A stretch of 64,000 nucleotides of DNA, taken from the NCBI RefSeq assembly GCF_963259705.1, contig NC_081849.1:51246093-51310092 (forward strand), given 5' to 3'. Shown here piece after piece: positions 23,033-34,089 of this stretch. The notes below the pieces were generated by a model, which worked only from the letters and a program-made list of their open reading frames with translations, ran no database searches and was not told where the DNA came from. The translations under genes were made by a program, and so were the position numbers. Source of the DNA: Myotis daubentonii (taxonomy: Eukaryota; Chordata; Mammalia; Chiroptera; Vespertilionidae). Position 1 is the first letter of the stretch. Each line of letters starts with the position of its first letter.

Positions 23033-23575
23033 ATCAATAATCTATCCTTAAAAAAAAAAGAAAGACTGGCTTTTGGCTGGCATCTGGGAACTTGGGTGCA
23101 AAATAGTTCCCTACACCAACATAAACCTATCCCTAAGTGCAACTGATAAGTGCAAGTGACAAGGGTGGCTCACTATGGCTAGACTGTTTGTACAAAAACT
23201 ATGGCTTACACTGAACATGTGCTTTCCTTCTGGGACTCTGGAGTTTGGGTATGTGGTAGGCAGAGGGTGCCTGTTTGACCAGCCCTCTATAAAAACCTTG
23301 GGCACCAAGTCACTAATGAGCTGCCCCAGTAGACAACATTGTGCACGTAATGCCACAACTTCTTGCTGAAGGAATTATGCCACCACAAAGGGACTCCTAG
23401 AAGCTATCAGACCCTTTCCTCCCAACTCTGCTCCATGCACCTTTTTCTTCTGATTTTGTTTTGTATCTTTTCATGTAATAAATCTTAGTCATGAGTAAAA
23501 AGAGATGTTGAGTTCTGCACCTTCTGTCAAGTCACTGGACTTGGGCGTGGGGGGTCAACTTGGGGATCCCTGATA
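22765..23575 (+). mobile_element. ERV LTR split by a SINE
   Basis: An LTR-like segment runs from aggaaagagctggcttggta through gcctgtttgaccagccctc, a TATA-like ctataaaaacc (about 23288), AATAAA near 23478 and ggggggtcaacttggggatc. A SINE at 22845-23060 breaks it. A partial direct copy of its middle (ggtatgtggtaggcagaggg) lies upstream at about 22395. The family was not identified and no viral gene is present. Confidence 0.6.
22845..23060 (+). mobile_element. Ves-type SINE within an LTR
   Basis: A plus-strand copy with head ttgccagtgtagctcagttg, a (CT)n stretch at about 22998-23030 and an A-rich tail. Flanks aagattagcccttg and aagactggcttttg suggest an imperfect target duplication. Confidence 0.85.
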
Positions 23576-24295
23576 AATAGCATTTTAAGAATTGTGAGAG
23601 AAATATTGGAGAGCACTTCAACTTTGTTTTGATGAAAGGAGAAATCCCTCCTAACTTTCTCATGCTCTCTTCCCCTTCTCCCTTTCCCCCAGGACATGCA
23701 TCTGGAACTTCCTTCCCACCTAAGTCCAAGGTGGCACATGCACATGAACACACTATTGGAGATGACACTTTTGGTTTTTCAGCCTTGGAGAAGCTGTGTG
23801 ACTGCTACCTTGTATTTATATATACATACAACAGTGGTTTCCTGCATTTTATGGGGGGGGGGTGGTGTAAAAGCTTCCATCTCATTGGGATGAAGATAAC
23901 ATTGAAATTTCTTTTTAAAGTATTTACCCGGAGACTAAACTGGTGACACAAAGTACTTTCTTTGTGATTATATAGCAAGACTTCATAAATGTATGGCTAG
24001 TCACTAAAGAACTGTCACCACAGCATCAGTGGGAATTTATATCCTCCACATAAAACCTATGCAGCATGCCCTGCTCTGCAGCATATTCACCTCACTCTGT
24101 GTAATATGCAGGACTATTTTCAGATGTTTTTCCTGATAAACTTTGAGATTATTATATTTTGACAGGGCTGAATATCTTCTTTTTAATTTCAGAGACTGAC
24201 AAGAGCTTACTCACTGTGACAAGCAAAGTCCTTGGATTTGGCTCTGGAAATCAACTGAGCAAAGTATATTTTAAGAATTCACACAATAAGCCAGA
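23576..24295. other. No recognisable feature
   Basis: A G9 run near 23852 is the only structure. The open frames (up to 105 codons) show no domain. Confidence 0.4.
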
Positions 24296-24299
24296 GAAC

Positions 24300-25290
24300 G
24301 GCTGAATACTGTGTGCTAAGCACTTTAAATATTATGTGGTAAGCACTTTAAATCATGTTGTAGACACCAGTCTGAGAGTCAGGAGACCAAGTTCTAACCT
24401 AGTCTATGTTCTAAAGATACGACCTTGACAAATAATGTTTCCTCACTGCACCTCTATCACAACCAGCTGTAAGATGAATGGGTTCACGTGAGCCATTTTT
24501 TCTGTCTCAAACATTCTATGGTTCAGTGATAGTATGAAGCCTGGGATAAGTGCCAAGGGAGAGGATACAAATGTATTTTGTAGGAGGGAGAGGTTCCTGG
24601 AGGCTAACATGGAAACATTCAATTGGCAAGAAAAGAAAGAGCCACTTCTCTTGGGAGAGAAGCTGGAGTGAAAACAGAAAGCCTGGCCCACTCTCAGGGA
24701 TGTTAGGGAAACTTCAAGATGAAATAACAATGGTAGTAACAGTAGCTAACCAATTCAGTGTTTATGTTCTAAGGTAATATGTTTCATCTCATTTAATTTC
24801 CATTAAAATCCTAGGTATTGTTATTTTTCTTGTTTACAGAAAAGAAAACTGAGGCGTAGAAAAATTAAGACATTTCATAAGGCCGCATAGCCAGGGGCAG
24901 AACCCAGATATGACCTAAGCAATCTGACATTCCCGAGAGTAGCTTCTGGTTGTTGTTATGGCATTCACATGTGAAAGTCAGCAGTAAAATTCTCCACAGA
25001 AGCACTGGAGTTCAGATGCCATTGACTGGAAAACCAGCATAAGCAGAAAATGATACGCTATCATCAAGAAGAAGAATGATAGTTCCCGTTCATGAAGTAC
25101 CATTTGTATGCTTTTCATTTATTAGCTCAAAAGGTCATATATCTTTTTGTCTTTGTTTTAAATACCATTTTACAGCTGAGAAATCTGGACTCAGCAAGTT
25201 CAACTTGAAATAAGTAGAGAGCTGTTAGGTGGGAGGGATGGGATTCAGTCCTGAGTTTGTCTAATTTCAAAAATCCTTCTTATTCCACTA
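24300..25290. repeat. Three separate MIR fragments
   Basis: A plus-sense MIR lies at about 24300-24440 (gagagtcaggagaccaagtt ... cttgacaaataatgtttcc). An antisense MIR is at about 24775-24935 (catctcatttaatttcc ... gaaaactgaggcgtag ... gccaggggcagaaccc). A further antisense MIR is at about 25095-25290 (accattttacagctgagaa ... gtgggagggatgggatt). Between them is unique-looking DNA. Confidence 0.55.
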
Positions 25291-25349
25291 TGCCATGCTG
25301 GCTTCTTGGCAAGAAAAAACTATTTGCAAATATTAAAAGCAGCTGTATC

Positions 25350-25615
25350 CTTCTGTATGCTTTCATTTGTATGAAATTCTAGAACAGGGAAAACTAATCT
25401 GGAGAGACAGAAAAGCAGATCAGAGTTGCTTGAGGGCAGGGGAAACAAGGGGACTGACTGCAAAGGGACACGAGGACATTTTTGGAATGACGGCAAGATT
25501 TTATATCTTGATTATGACATTGGTTATATTTGTCAAAACTCATTGAACTGTATAATTGAAATATAAATAAACTTGCATTTATTATGTGCAAGATATACCT
25601 CAAAAAAGTTGATAT
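25350..25615 (+). repeat. L1M 3' end
   Basis: Shows the classical 3' order of old L1: catttgtatgaaattctaga, cagatcagagttgcttgagg, gattatgacattggttatat, tcattgaactgtataattga and the terminal gcaagatatacctcaa. Confidence 0.65.
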
Positions 25616-25722
25616 TTAAGAACTCAGGCTGAGTCCAGTATTCGGCCAGAAGCTGGGGCCACTGGCATCATGTGTCTCCTCATGTACATGGGATCATCAC
25701 GGTGCACATAAAACTAGGTCTT

Positions 25723-26173
25723 GCCTGGCCAGCATGGCTCAGTGGTTGAGCGTCGACCTATGAACCAGGAGGTCAGGGTTTGATTCCAGGTTGGGGCACA
25801 TGCCTGGGTTGTGGGCTCGATCACCACTGTGGAGTGTACTGAAAGCAGTGATCAATGATTCTTTTTTTTTTTTTTTAATATATTTTATTGATTTTTTACA
25901 GAGAGGAAGGGAGAGAGATAGTTAGAAACATCGATGAGAGAGAAACATCGATCAGCTGCCTCCTGCACATCTCCCACTGGGGATATGCCCGCAACCAAGG
26001 TACATGCCCTTGACCGGAATCGAACCTGGGACCTTTCAGTCCGCAGGCCGACGCTCTATCCACTGAGCCAAACCGGTTTTGGCAATGATTCTTTCTCATC
26101 TTTGATGTTTCTATCTCTCTCTCCCTCTCCCTTCCTCTCTGAAATCAATAAAAATATATTAAAAAACAAAAAA
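25723..26173 (+). mobile_element. Ves-type SINE interrupted by a second SINE
   Basis: Plus-strand SINE (head gcctggccagcatggctcag, tail aaatcaataaaaatatat) flanked by aaactaggtctt (25711-25722) and acactaggtctt (26174-26185). A minus-strand SINE is inserted in its body at 25865-26082. Confidence 0.92.
25865..26082 (-). mobile_element. Nested Ves-type SINE with perfect duplication
   Basis: A nearly intact minus-strand SINE (head aaaccggtttggctcagtgg, B box ggttcgattcc) whose insertion duplicated caatgattcttt of the host SINE (25853-25864 and 26083-26094). It is therefore the younger of the two. Confidence 0.94.
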
Positions 26174-26185
26174 ACACTAGGTCTT

Positions 26186-27965
26186 AGCATGCATTCCAAC
26201 CACCTTCTATGTCACCTTCTTGCATTGCAAAAGCGAAAATTACATTTCTCTGACTCCTTTACAGCTAATGTTCAGATTGTGAGTGAAATGCACTGGGGAG
26301 ACTTGAAAAGCAGGAGAGACACCAGGGCCTGCTCTGATGTTTGTTGCTCCTGGCAAGTAGGGTCAGGCAGGCATGGGTTTTCCTGCAACAGCATTTCAAT
26401 GGCCAGTGTCCAGCTTCACGAGTGTTCGGAGTTAGTGACTCTAAGAATGACAGTGGCCTCATGATGCTCAGATCGGCAGTGTGTGCAAGAATTGAAATGT
26501 TTTCCCAACAGACTCTTGACTTCCCACATTTATGACTGTGGCAGGAGCAATCGCTTCCCTAGCAACTCTGTTTAATAGTTATCTCCTAGGAATTGCTTCT
26601 CAGTTTAGAGACTGCCCCTCTAGCTCTCCAATTATTTTGCAAGCATCTAATTACCTGTGTTAAACCCCTAGCTACTTATAATTGCTTGAATAATTTGTTT
26701 TCCCTGGAACTATACACTGACATCATGAATGATGGTGTGGGCTTCAGTCATAATGGCAACTAAAATAATTACCAGCATCACCAGATTAATAGCAACACTT
26801 ATTGAGTACTGACTTGCTGCCAGGATAAACTCAATGGGGTACATGCAGAGGACATCTTTATTCTTTCCTACTCAAACTCTGTGAGTAGATTTGACCCCTA
26901 CTCCCCGAGTGAAATGAGGTAGGTCTCCTCATTTCTTCAGTCACTCTCAGATCATTAAAAAGTCTCCAATTCATTTCAGCCCCCCAGTGCTCTCATTCCA
27001 GTCATTAAAATGCCCATCCCATTAGCATATCCCCCAACGTTCTCATCGGTGAAAAGCTACTTATACCTCCAGCTTTCCTTGGGCTGGAAAGCCTGTCATT
27101 CTGAGGAAGAGGACAGGCTTGGCTTCTGCTCCCTTTCTCTGGAAGATGTTTCCCCATGTCCCTTCTCTTTCCCCTTCTCCTTCACTAGGCTGCCCTGGGG
27201 TCCTCTGGTTGAAATGAGGTAGGGAAGGGGTAAAGCTGGGTTTGGTAGATCCCCAGCATTGATTTTTGCTCTGCTGTCCAGGGGGAGCATCAGGCCCCTG
27301 GAGCCACCAGACTGGCAACTTCAGCCACAGCCTTCCTCATGTAATCTCCAAGGCCGGGTCAAACATCAATCCCTACTTCCCTCGAGCTCTCTGAAGGGTC
27401 CCTGTTACCTGACTTGAGGTGAAAGGGAAGCACTCCTCTCCCCTCCCACATGAGGAGCAGGAGAAAAACTCTCTCCAAAACAATACCCTCTTCCCTTTTT
27501 GGCCTAATCAGCCTTGTCTGCTTTATCAGCAAAAGAGGGGTGACTCGTCCTCTGTGAGCATGTCTTACATATGTGGGGTAGCAGCTCACTTTAGAATGTG
27601 GAGGTAATTGGCAGTTACTTATTTTGTTTTTGGTCTTTGAATCCTGTAATTTTGGCCTCCATGGTTAAAATTGAGACAGGATGTTATTAATTATCACAAC
27701 GCTATAAGGTGATGATGAGTCATGCTCCCGTTTTAGCGACAAACTGAGGTTCAAATGCCAGAAAAGGGAATTCCAAGATGAATAAGTAGGACTCTAAGGC
27801 CTTTTAACCATTATGATTATCCGGGAAGGGCGGAGGGCGGGCAGGGGCGCAAAAGTTGTTTTGCAGTTGCATTGTGATTTGCTTTTGCATTAATAAAGCT
27901 ATGTAATCATCATAACCTGAATAACTGTAAACCTATTTTTACCCACCCCCAAATGTTTGACACTA
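26186..27965. other. Intergenic stretch with faint old repeats
   Basis: Probable antisense MIR fragments sit at about 26790-26960 (cacttattgagtactgactt) and 27690-27810 (gcgacaaactgaggttcaaa). The remainder, including the G-rich patch at 27825-27850, shows no gene. Frames of up to 85 codons near 27061-27607 carry no recognisable domain. Confidence 0.4.
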
Positions 27966-27974
27966 CAAACATTG

Positions 27975-28402
27975 ATGACATGAATTGAATTATGTCCCTT
28001 GAAGTTCATATGTTGAAGTCCTAACCCCCAGTACCGCCCATTGTGACCTCACTTGGAAATGGGATGCTTGCAGATATAATCAGTTAAGATACAGTCATAT
28101 TGGAGAAGGGAAGGTCTCTACTCCAACATGATTGGTGTCCTTATAACAAGGGGTAAATCTGAACACAGACATGTACACAGAGAGAAAGCCACGTAACTAC
28201 TGGGGTTAAGCTGCCACAAACCAAGGAACCACCAGAAGTTAGGAGAGAGGCCTACAACAGGTCTTTCTCTAGTGTCTTCAAGGGGAGCATGGCCCTGCAG
28301 ACGCCTTAATCTTGGGCTGTGAGCCTCCAGGCTATGAGACAATACATTTCTGGTTTTCAAGACATTCAGTTTGTGGTACATGGTTATGGCAGTCCTAGAA
28401 AA
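27975..28402 (-). repeat. MLT1-type MaLR solo LTR, antisense
   Basis: Shows the antisense MLT1 order: aattgaattatgtccctt, atatgttgaagtcctaaccc, attggtgtccttataac, cagaagttaggagagaggc, and cagtttgtggtacatggtta near the end. It is a common ancient mammalian LTR. Confidence 0.75.
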
Positions 28403-28968
28403 TAAATAAACAATGACATGACAGCCATGGAAGTGTGACTGAAGTTCCAATGAAACAAGTACTGTGTGAGAGAACATTTGAGCTACTAAGAGAAGAAAAG
28501 GGATTGCGACAGCCAGAGTGGGCCTGGAATTTGTCCTTGCTGGAAGACAGAAAACTGAGCTGGTCATTAGGAACCTTTGGACTGGCTGTTAAGCAGAAAG
28601 CTTCTACATTAATTTTACTTCCCTAAGAAGAAAGGATTACTAACTGTACCTTGAAAATCTTTAAGAAAGAAAACATCCCACACCAGAACTTTGTATAGTT
28701 GTTTCTGGGAAAGTCTAAAGATATTTAGAGTGGGCCTAACAGGAAGTTGTATTTGTAACTTAATTCACAGAACTAGGAGTAAATGAAAGGGCAACACAGT
28801 ATAAGCTTATATTTAATATTTAATGTTCTTAATGGCTTTGAGAATAGGAATGTTAAGATACAGGAAAATTTTAATAAAATTCACTATACATTCATAGGAC
28901 CTCCAAACATAGATTTTAAAATTGTAATTCATGTAGAATGTGGAGACACATTTACATGTCCTAAACAA

Positions 28969-29001
<33 letters not shown>

Positions 29002-29089
29002 TGTTTTAGAGATTCTAGGTTTTAATTTCCAAAACTATTGACTCAAGTAGCAAAGATATGCAATGAAATATTAATAAAAAATATCTCAA
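28403..29089. other. No gene; contains a (CA)n microsatellite
   Basis: A perfect (CA)n tract occupies 28970-29000. The rest is AT-rich with no recognised repeat. Confidence 0.5.
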
Positions 29090-29390
29090 AATCTCAGTGG
29101 CTTCTCACAATAAACTTTTTTCACTCACATCTGTCCAGCATGGATCAGATGGCCCTCCTGCAGCCTGTAGCTATGCCATCTGGAAAGTTTGGCTTCCAGG
29201 GAGGGGAAGGGAGGGATGGAGAAGGCACACTGGCTCTTAATTGCCTCAGTCCAGGAGACACTCACACCACTTGTGATCATAGATCATTGGCCTGCGCAAG
29301 TTAAATGGCCCCACTGAACTGCAAGTGAGGCTGGGTAATGTAGGAAAACACCTGGAATATGCGGGGCGTACTAATGATCTCTGCCATGAA
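29090..29390 (+). repeat. Old LTR-like interspersed repeat, family unresolved
   Basis: The block from tcaaaatctcagtggcttct through cactcacatctgtccagcat to tggccccactgaactgcaag and gtgaggctgggtaatgtagg has the layout of an ancient mammalian LTR-type repeat. Only fragments align by memory. Confidence 0.35.
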
Positions 29391-30884
29391 ATTATACAGG
29401 GAGTAAGTGTATAAAATGCAGTGAGTCCAAAAGTAAGATGCTTGTTGGATGAAAAATCCAAGGAGAATCTGACCTCATTTAGCTTAAAAAGGGCACACTG
29501 ATGCCTTCTCATCTATATGCAAATTATTACAGCATGACTAATCCCTAAAGTGATGCTCAAGAGCCCCCCCACCCCCTCCATTACTTCTGGTAGTTCCCAG
29601 AGGAGTGCCCCACATGTGATCCCTCCCATAAAACTATACAAAATAAAAAGGAAGTAGGAGTTTTCAGGGGCAGTGAGAGTTCCAGGACTTGGCAGAGAAG
29701 TAAAAAGCATGAGGAGAGGGTCTCAACAGTCAGACAGCAGCTGGCAGGGGCCCTGGAAACAAGAGTGGCTAGTGACACACCCCCCATGTCAGATATCTAA
29801 TATTCAAGTTTAAGTCATGCTCAATTCTTTCCTGAGCTGTAGTCCTGTCTCTCAGTCTAAGTAATACTAAAAGTTTGCTATTCCAGAGAAAGGGCCTGGC
29901 CTTCAGAATTAAAGAAGGTTGGTCCCATATTTTACAAAAATTCACTTCTCAAACCATGTGTTCCAATTCTGCTCCCCCCCCCCCAAAAAAAATAAAAATA
30001 AAAAAGGATTGTCACTGTGCAAGCCATCCCTGTGAGAAAACAGAAAAGAAAGAATTTTTCTGGACAAGGGGGAAAGGCCCTGTGGAGAGCAGGTGACAGC
30101 ACAGATGTGAGAGCAGGTACAGCAGCATATTTTTCATAGCTCCTGCCAGCAATGTCCAACTGAAAGAAAAAAAAACTTTCCATATTTTCATTGTATTGTA
30201 TTTGCATAAATAAATCCAAGAGGGATACTAAAGAAACTAATAAAATAGCTATTTGGGATGGGGGGAAGGGGGTGAGGAAGGCAGACAAGGGTAGAAGTAG
30301 GAGTGAGAATTTTCACTATGCACCCTTTTATATTATTTGATTTTCAAACTATATGAATATATTATCAGTTTGGAATTATCTATTTAACAATAATTATCTA
30401 ATTATCTATTTAACGATAATTATCTAATTATCTATTCCAAACTGTTTAAGCAATTAGGAAAAAAAAAAGTCTTCCAACTGCCACAGCTACTTTGGGAGAA
30501 CAAAAGAATCGAAGCAGAATCAAGAGTAAAGCAGTGTAGAAAGTGGACAGGAACTACAGGAAAATCAATCTATCACCACAAGCAGGAAATGGGAGCAAGA
30601 GGTGGTGAAGGGAACTGGGAGCCCCTGACTCAACTCCTCACTCTTTAAAGCTCCAGATTTATTTGGAAGAGAACCCAAGGAAGAGTATAGTGATGTTGAG
30701 CTCTCCGCACAACATGGAGAAGTTGGAATCTTTGGAAATTTGGATATAAGAGGAAAGGGTGGTCCTAGAAGAATGAGAGGACTTGAGGACAACCAGGTGA
30801 CAGGCACTTGGGTTAAACCACCATGACATTCAAGGCTCCTGACAATCTGACCTGATCCTTTTTTGGTCTCACTTCTCTCCTTTA
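29391..30884. other. No gene; includes a hairpin-flanked 27-bp tandem repeat
   Basis: C8-9 and A tracts lie at about 29975-30003. At 30366-30444 a 27-bp unit (aattatctatttaacaataa...) is repeated about two and a half times between the inverted arms cagtttggaa and ttccaaactg. Otherwise nothing recognisable; the frames of 118-119 codons on the minus strand lack domains. Confidence 0.5.
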
Positions 30885-31436
30885 CTGGAGAATTTATCTT
30901 ATTAAGCACCAGTCCAGGGGACACTAGATGAATAAAGAATTAAGAAGCTCACAGTCTGATTGATAAACTGGTTTACAAACAACAAGGTGTTACTAATGCT
31001 CTACTAAGAAAGTGTACAGTTTCAGTGGGGGCACAAGTGAGGGGTGGTCAACTGAGCCTCAGGGAGACCAGGTTCAGGCTTCATAGTCAAGGTAAAGCTT
31101 AAGCTAAGTCCTGGAACATGAATGTATGTACCAGAAGGTGGGGGAGGTAAGGAAAGCAATCTGTGCATAGGCTAGGAGGGCTGACAAAACAAATCTGTGT
31201 TGTGCAGGTGACTCCACATGGTAAAAAGATAAATAAAGGAGGTGCTGAGATGGAGAAGCAAGAAGGGAAGTTTTGCACACGATGTACTTTATCCAATAGA
31301 CAGTGGGGTATTATAAGTGAGTCAAAAACCCTATAGACATTTGATTTGATAACATGAACTTTAGTAGTGAGAATTGATGGGATCTACTGAAGGGCTGTGA
31401 GACTGGAAGTTGGTGAGACGAGTTAGAAGACCATTG
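30885..31436 (-). repeat. L2 LINE, antisense
   Basis: Follows the antisense L2 3' layout: aagctcacagtctgattgat, aagcttaagctaagtcctgg, ggtgggggaggtaaggaaag, ggggtattataagtgagtc and gggctgtgagactggaagtt. Confidence 0.55.
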
Positions 31437-31444
31437 CCATAGAG

Positions 31445-31659
31445 CAGGGGTGGGCAAACTTTTTGACTCGAGGGCCACAATGGGTTCTTAAACTGGACCA
31501 GAGGGCCAGAACAAAAGCATGGATGGAGTGTTTGTGTGAACTAATATAAATTCAAAGTAAACATCATTACATAAAAGGGTACGGTCTTTTTTTTTTTTTA
31601 GTTTTATTCATTTCAAACGGGCCGGATCCGGCCCGTGGGCTGTAGTTTGCCCACGGCTG
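31445..31659. mobile_element. Non-autonomous hAT (gtgggcaaact family), copy 2
   Basis: Ends caggggtgggcaaact and agtttgcccacggctg are inverted repeats. The 8-bp duplication ccatagag is exact (31437-31444, 31660-31667). It is the reverse-oriented relative of 14943-15161 and very similar to it (shared gggttcttaaactgga, aaaagcatggatgga, catcattacataaaagggta). Confidence 0.93.
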
Positions 31660-31699
31660 CCATAGAGGAAAGAAAGTTGGAGAGAGCCTGAAATGAGGC

Positions 31700-31870
31700 A
31701 TTGACATCACACCTCACCATTTTGCTGAGGCCTTGAGCAAATTACTTAACCTCTCCAAAGTTCAGATTTTTCATTTGCCAGATTACCTGCTTTATAGGGC
31801 TAAACAAAACAACATACATAAAGTACCAGGCACAGAGAAAGTACTTGATTAATGATAAAACTATTACGCC
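31700..31870 (+). repeat. MIR
   Basis: Plus-sense MIR order: ccttgagcaaattacttaac, ctccaaagttcagatttttc, cctgctttatagggc, taccaggcacagagaaagt. Confidence 0.6.
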
Positions 31871-31924
31871 CCAAACACATCATAAGCCGATACTCTCACT
31901 TTTTGTGGGCAGCCATGTACACTG

Positions 31925-32760
31925 TGGGTGTTTCAGTTACCTATTGCTGCATAGTAATAAATTACCCCAAAATACAATGGCTTAAAAACAACCATGATTC
32001 TATCGTTTGTCTGGGTGGTTCTTTTGCTCATTGCGTGGGGCACCCTCATACAGCTGCATTCAGCTGGTGGCTAGGCTGTGTTAGCAGGTCTAAGGCGGTG
32101 GCTTTACCCACATATCCGAGGCCTTGGCAGAGATGGTTGGAAGGCCGGGACTTACATGATCTCTCATTGTTCCATTGTCTAATCCAAGCTTTATGTGTGG
32201 TGGCTGACTTCCCAGACAGTGTAAAGGGAAGCTGCAAGGAACTCTAATCTTTCAGGATTTATTGCTATGAAACAAACCACCCCCCCCCCCCCCCATAACA
32301 GAACCATTTATTTGCTTATGATTCTGCAACTTAACAGGAATTGGCTAAGGCATTTCAACAAAAGCTATAGGATTTAGGGTGCTAGGCTTACTCACATGAC
32401 TGACACCCCTGCTGGGGTGACTGAAATGGTGGAAGACTGGCTGGGTTTTTCTCTCTCCAGTCCCACTCTGATCATTCAGTAATCTGGCCTCAACTTCTTT
32501 ACATGGAGGTCAGATCCTAAGAGGGCAACAAGGGAATCTGCAAGGCCTCTTAGGGTCTAGAACTGTGTCATGCTCCTCATTTTCACCACATTCTGTTGGG
32601 CAAAGCAAATCCCAAGGCTATTCCAAATTCAAGGTAAAGGAAATAAACACCACCTCTTGACGGGAGGACTGGAAAAGACATGATGCAAAAGGGCAAGTGG
32701 AATGGGAAGGGTTAGCTGGCTCTGGAAATGATCCACTTCATTGGAAAGCTCTAGTTTGGG
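31925..32760 (+). repeat. MLT1-type MaLR LTR sequence (one or two copies)
   Basis: The first block starts tttcagttacctattgctgc and contains aaattaccccaaaata and ggcttaaaaacaacc, typical of MLT1 starts. A second MLT1-like start (gatttattgctatgaaac ... cttatgattctgcaactt) follows at about 32255, with a C15 tract at 32280-32294. Both are old and lack internal genes. Confidence 0.6.
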
Positions 32761-32909
32761 AGGTCTGCATACTTGGCTACAGATTCTTATTCCAGCACTC
32801 ATTATCCATTTGATCCAAAATTTAGTGAACTTAGATTGACCACCCCATATCTGGACTGAGTATGGGGTTTATCCCCTTGTGAGCATAATCTTTTATGATT
32901 CACCAATAG

Positions 32910-33035
32910 ATTTGAACACCTTAAGGGAAAGATACTGTGGCAATCATCTTTCTATATTTGGAATTTAGCAGAATGCCTGGAAGTTAGTAACACAGTAAAG
33001 CATTCAGTAAGTACATGAGTTGAATTATCAAAAAG
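32910..33035 (+). repeat. L2 3' end
   Basis: The order gaacaccttaagggaaagat, gcagaatgcctggaagttag, aaagcattcagtaagtacat is the plus-sense L2 3' terminus. Confidence 0.5.
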
Positions 33036-33046
33036 TAGGAAATAAA

Positions 33047-33472
33047 TCTATATATATAAAAGCCTAAGCAACCGAACGACCAACCAACCAACCAACCAAC
33101 CAGTCAACTGGTTGCTATGATGCACACCGACCACCAGGAGGCAGACGCTCAATGCAGGAGCTTCCCCCTGGTGGTCAGTGTGCTCCCACAGCCAACCTCT
33201 CGCAGTCCCTCCCCGCAGTGGGACCCCCATTGGCCCTGGTCAGGGGGGGCTGGCTGGCCAACCTCCTGCAGTCCCCCCCCACCCCCTCCACCGGCCAACC
33301 TCCCACGGTTCCTCCCGCCCCCTCGCCTGCCAACCTCCCATGGTCCCTCCCCCTGGCCAGCCAACCTCCTGCTGTCCCTCCTTCTGGCCAGCCGCCCCAC
33401 CCTCCACCCCCCGATCGGCGGCCAGGCAGAGGGACTCCACCCATGCACAAATTCGTGCACTGGGTCTCTGGT
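33047..33472 (+). mobile_element. Non-autonomous Helitron (HeliBat type)
   Basis: Starts TCTATATATATAAAAGCCTA, contains CGAACGACCAACC followed by a short (CCAA)n stretch and the cgaccaccaggaggcagacg block, and ends with hairpin gcacaaattcgtgc and CTGG in place of CTAG. The C-rich interior has a degenerate repeat of ggccaacctcc(c/t)g units (about 33270-33400), which produces many false open frames. Confidence 0.85.
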
Positions 33473-33499
33473 AAATAAACAAATAAATAAATAAAAGTG

Positions 33500-34085
33500 C
33501 CATTTCCTAGGCACTTCCCATATACCAGGAACTGTTCTAAACACCGTAGACATATTAAGGATTCATTTAAGTATCACAACCCTATGAGGTATGCACTGAT
33601 ATTCCCCACATTCAGATTAGGAATCTGAGACACAAAAGTCTAAATAGTTTGCCCCAAATTACACAGTTAGTATGTGGTGGCCCTGGATTTGGCTACACTT
33701 GATCTGGCTCCAGAGCCTTACCTGGAACCACCAGGCTTTACTGCCTTCATGAAAGTGTAAATAAATATAGTAAAGACAGAATTGAAAATTGAAGAAATAC
33801 TGGACTTGGAAAGGGATAATTATCCCAGGCATGGATCTTCTAGAAATATTATAGTATACTGGTAAGCATTTTGAGTTTGACATATTGATTTAAAGTTCAG
33901 CTCCTCCTAGTATTATGCTATTCCTTTGACTGGGATGCTCTCCAAGTCTCAGTGTTCTTATTTAAAAAATAAATATAAAAATAGTCCCTATCTCACAGGA
34001 TTGTGGTGAGGCTCAAAAGAGATAGGGAAAGTACAATCCTTATCTCAGTGTGAATACATAATGAAGGCTCGGTGAATAGTTACCA
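33500..34085. repeat. Two MIR fragments in opposite orientation
   Basis: An antisense MIR is at about 33500-33720 (tatcacaaccctatgaggta ... agtttgccccaaattacaca). A plus-sense MIR is at about 33890-34085 (tccaagtctcagtgttctta ... ctatctcacaggattgtgg ... aaggctcggtgaatagttac). Confidence 0.6.
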
Positions 34086-34089
34086 TTGA

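Noticed and set aside
33117..33553. Several overlapping frames of 87-134 codons on both strands
   Set aside because: All lie in the repeat-rich, stop-poor interior of a Helitron and are Pro/Gly/Trp-rich in all frames, with no domain.
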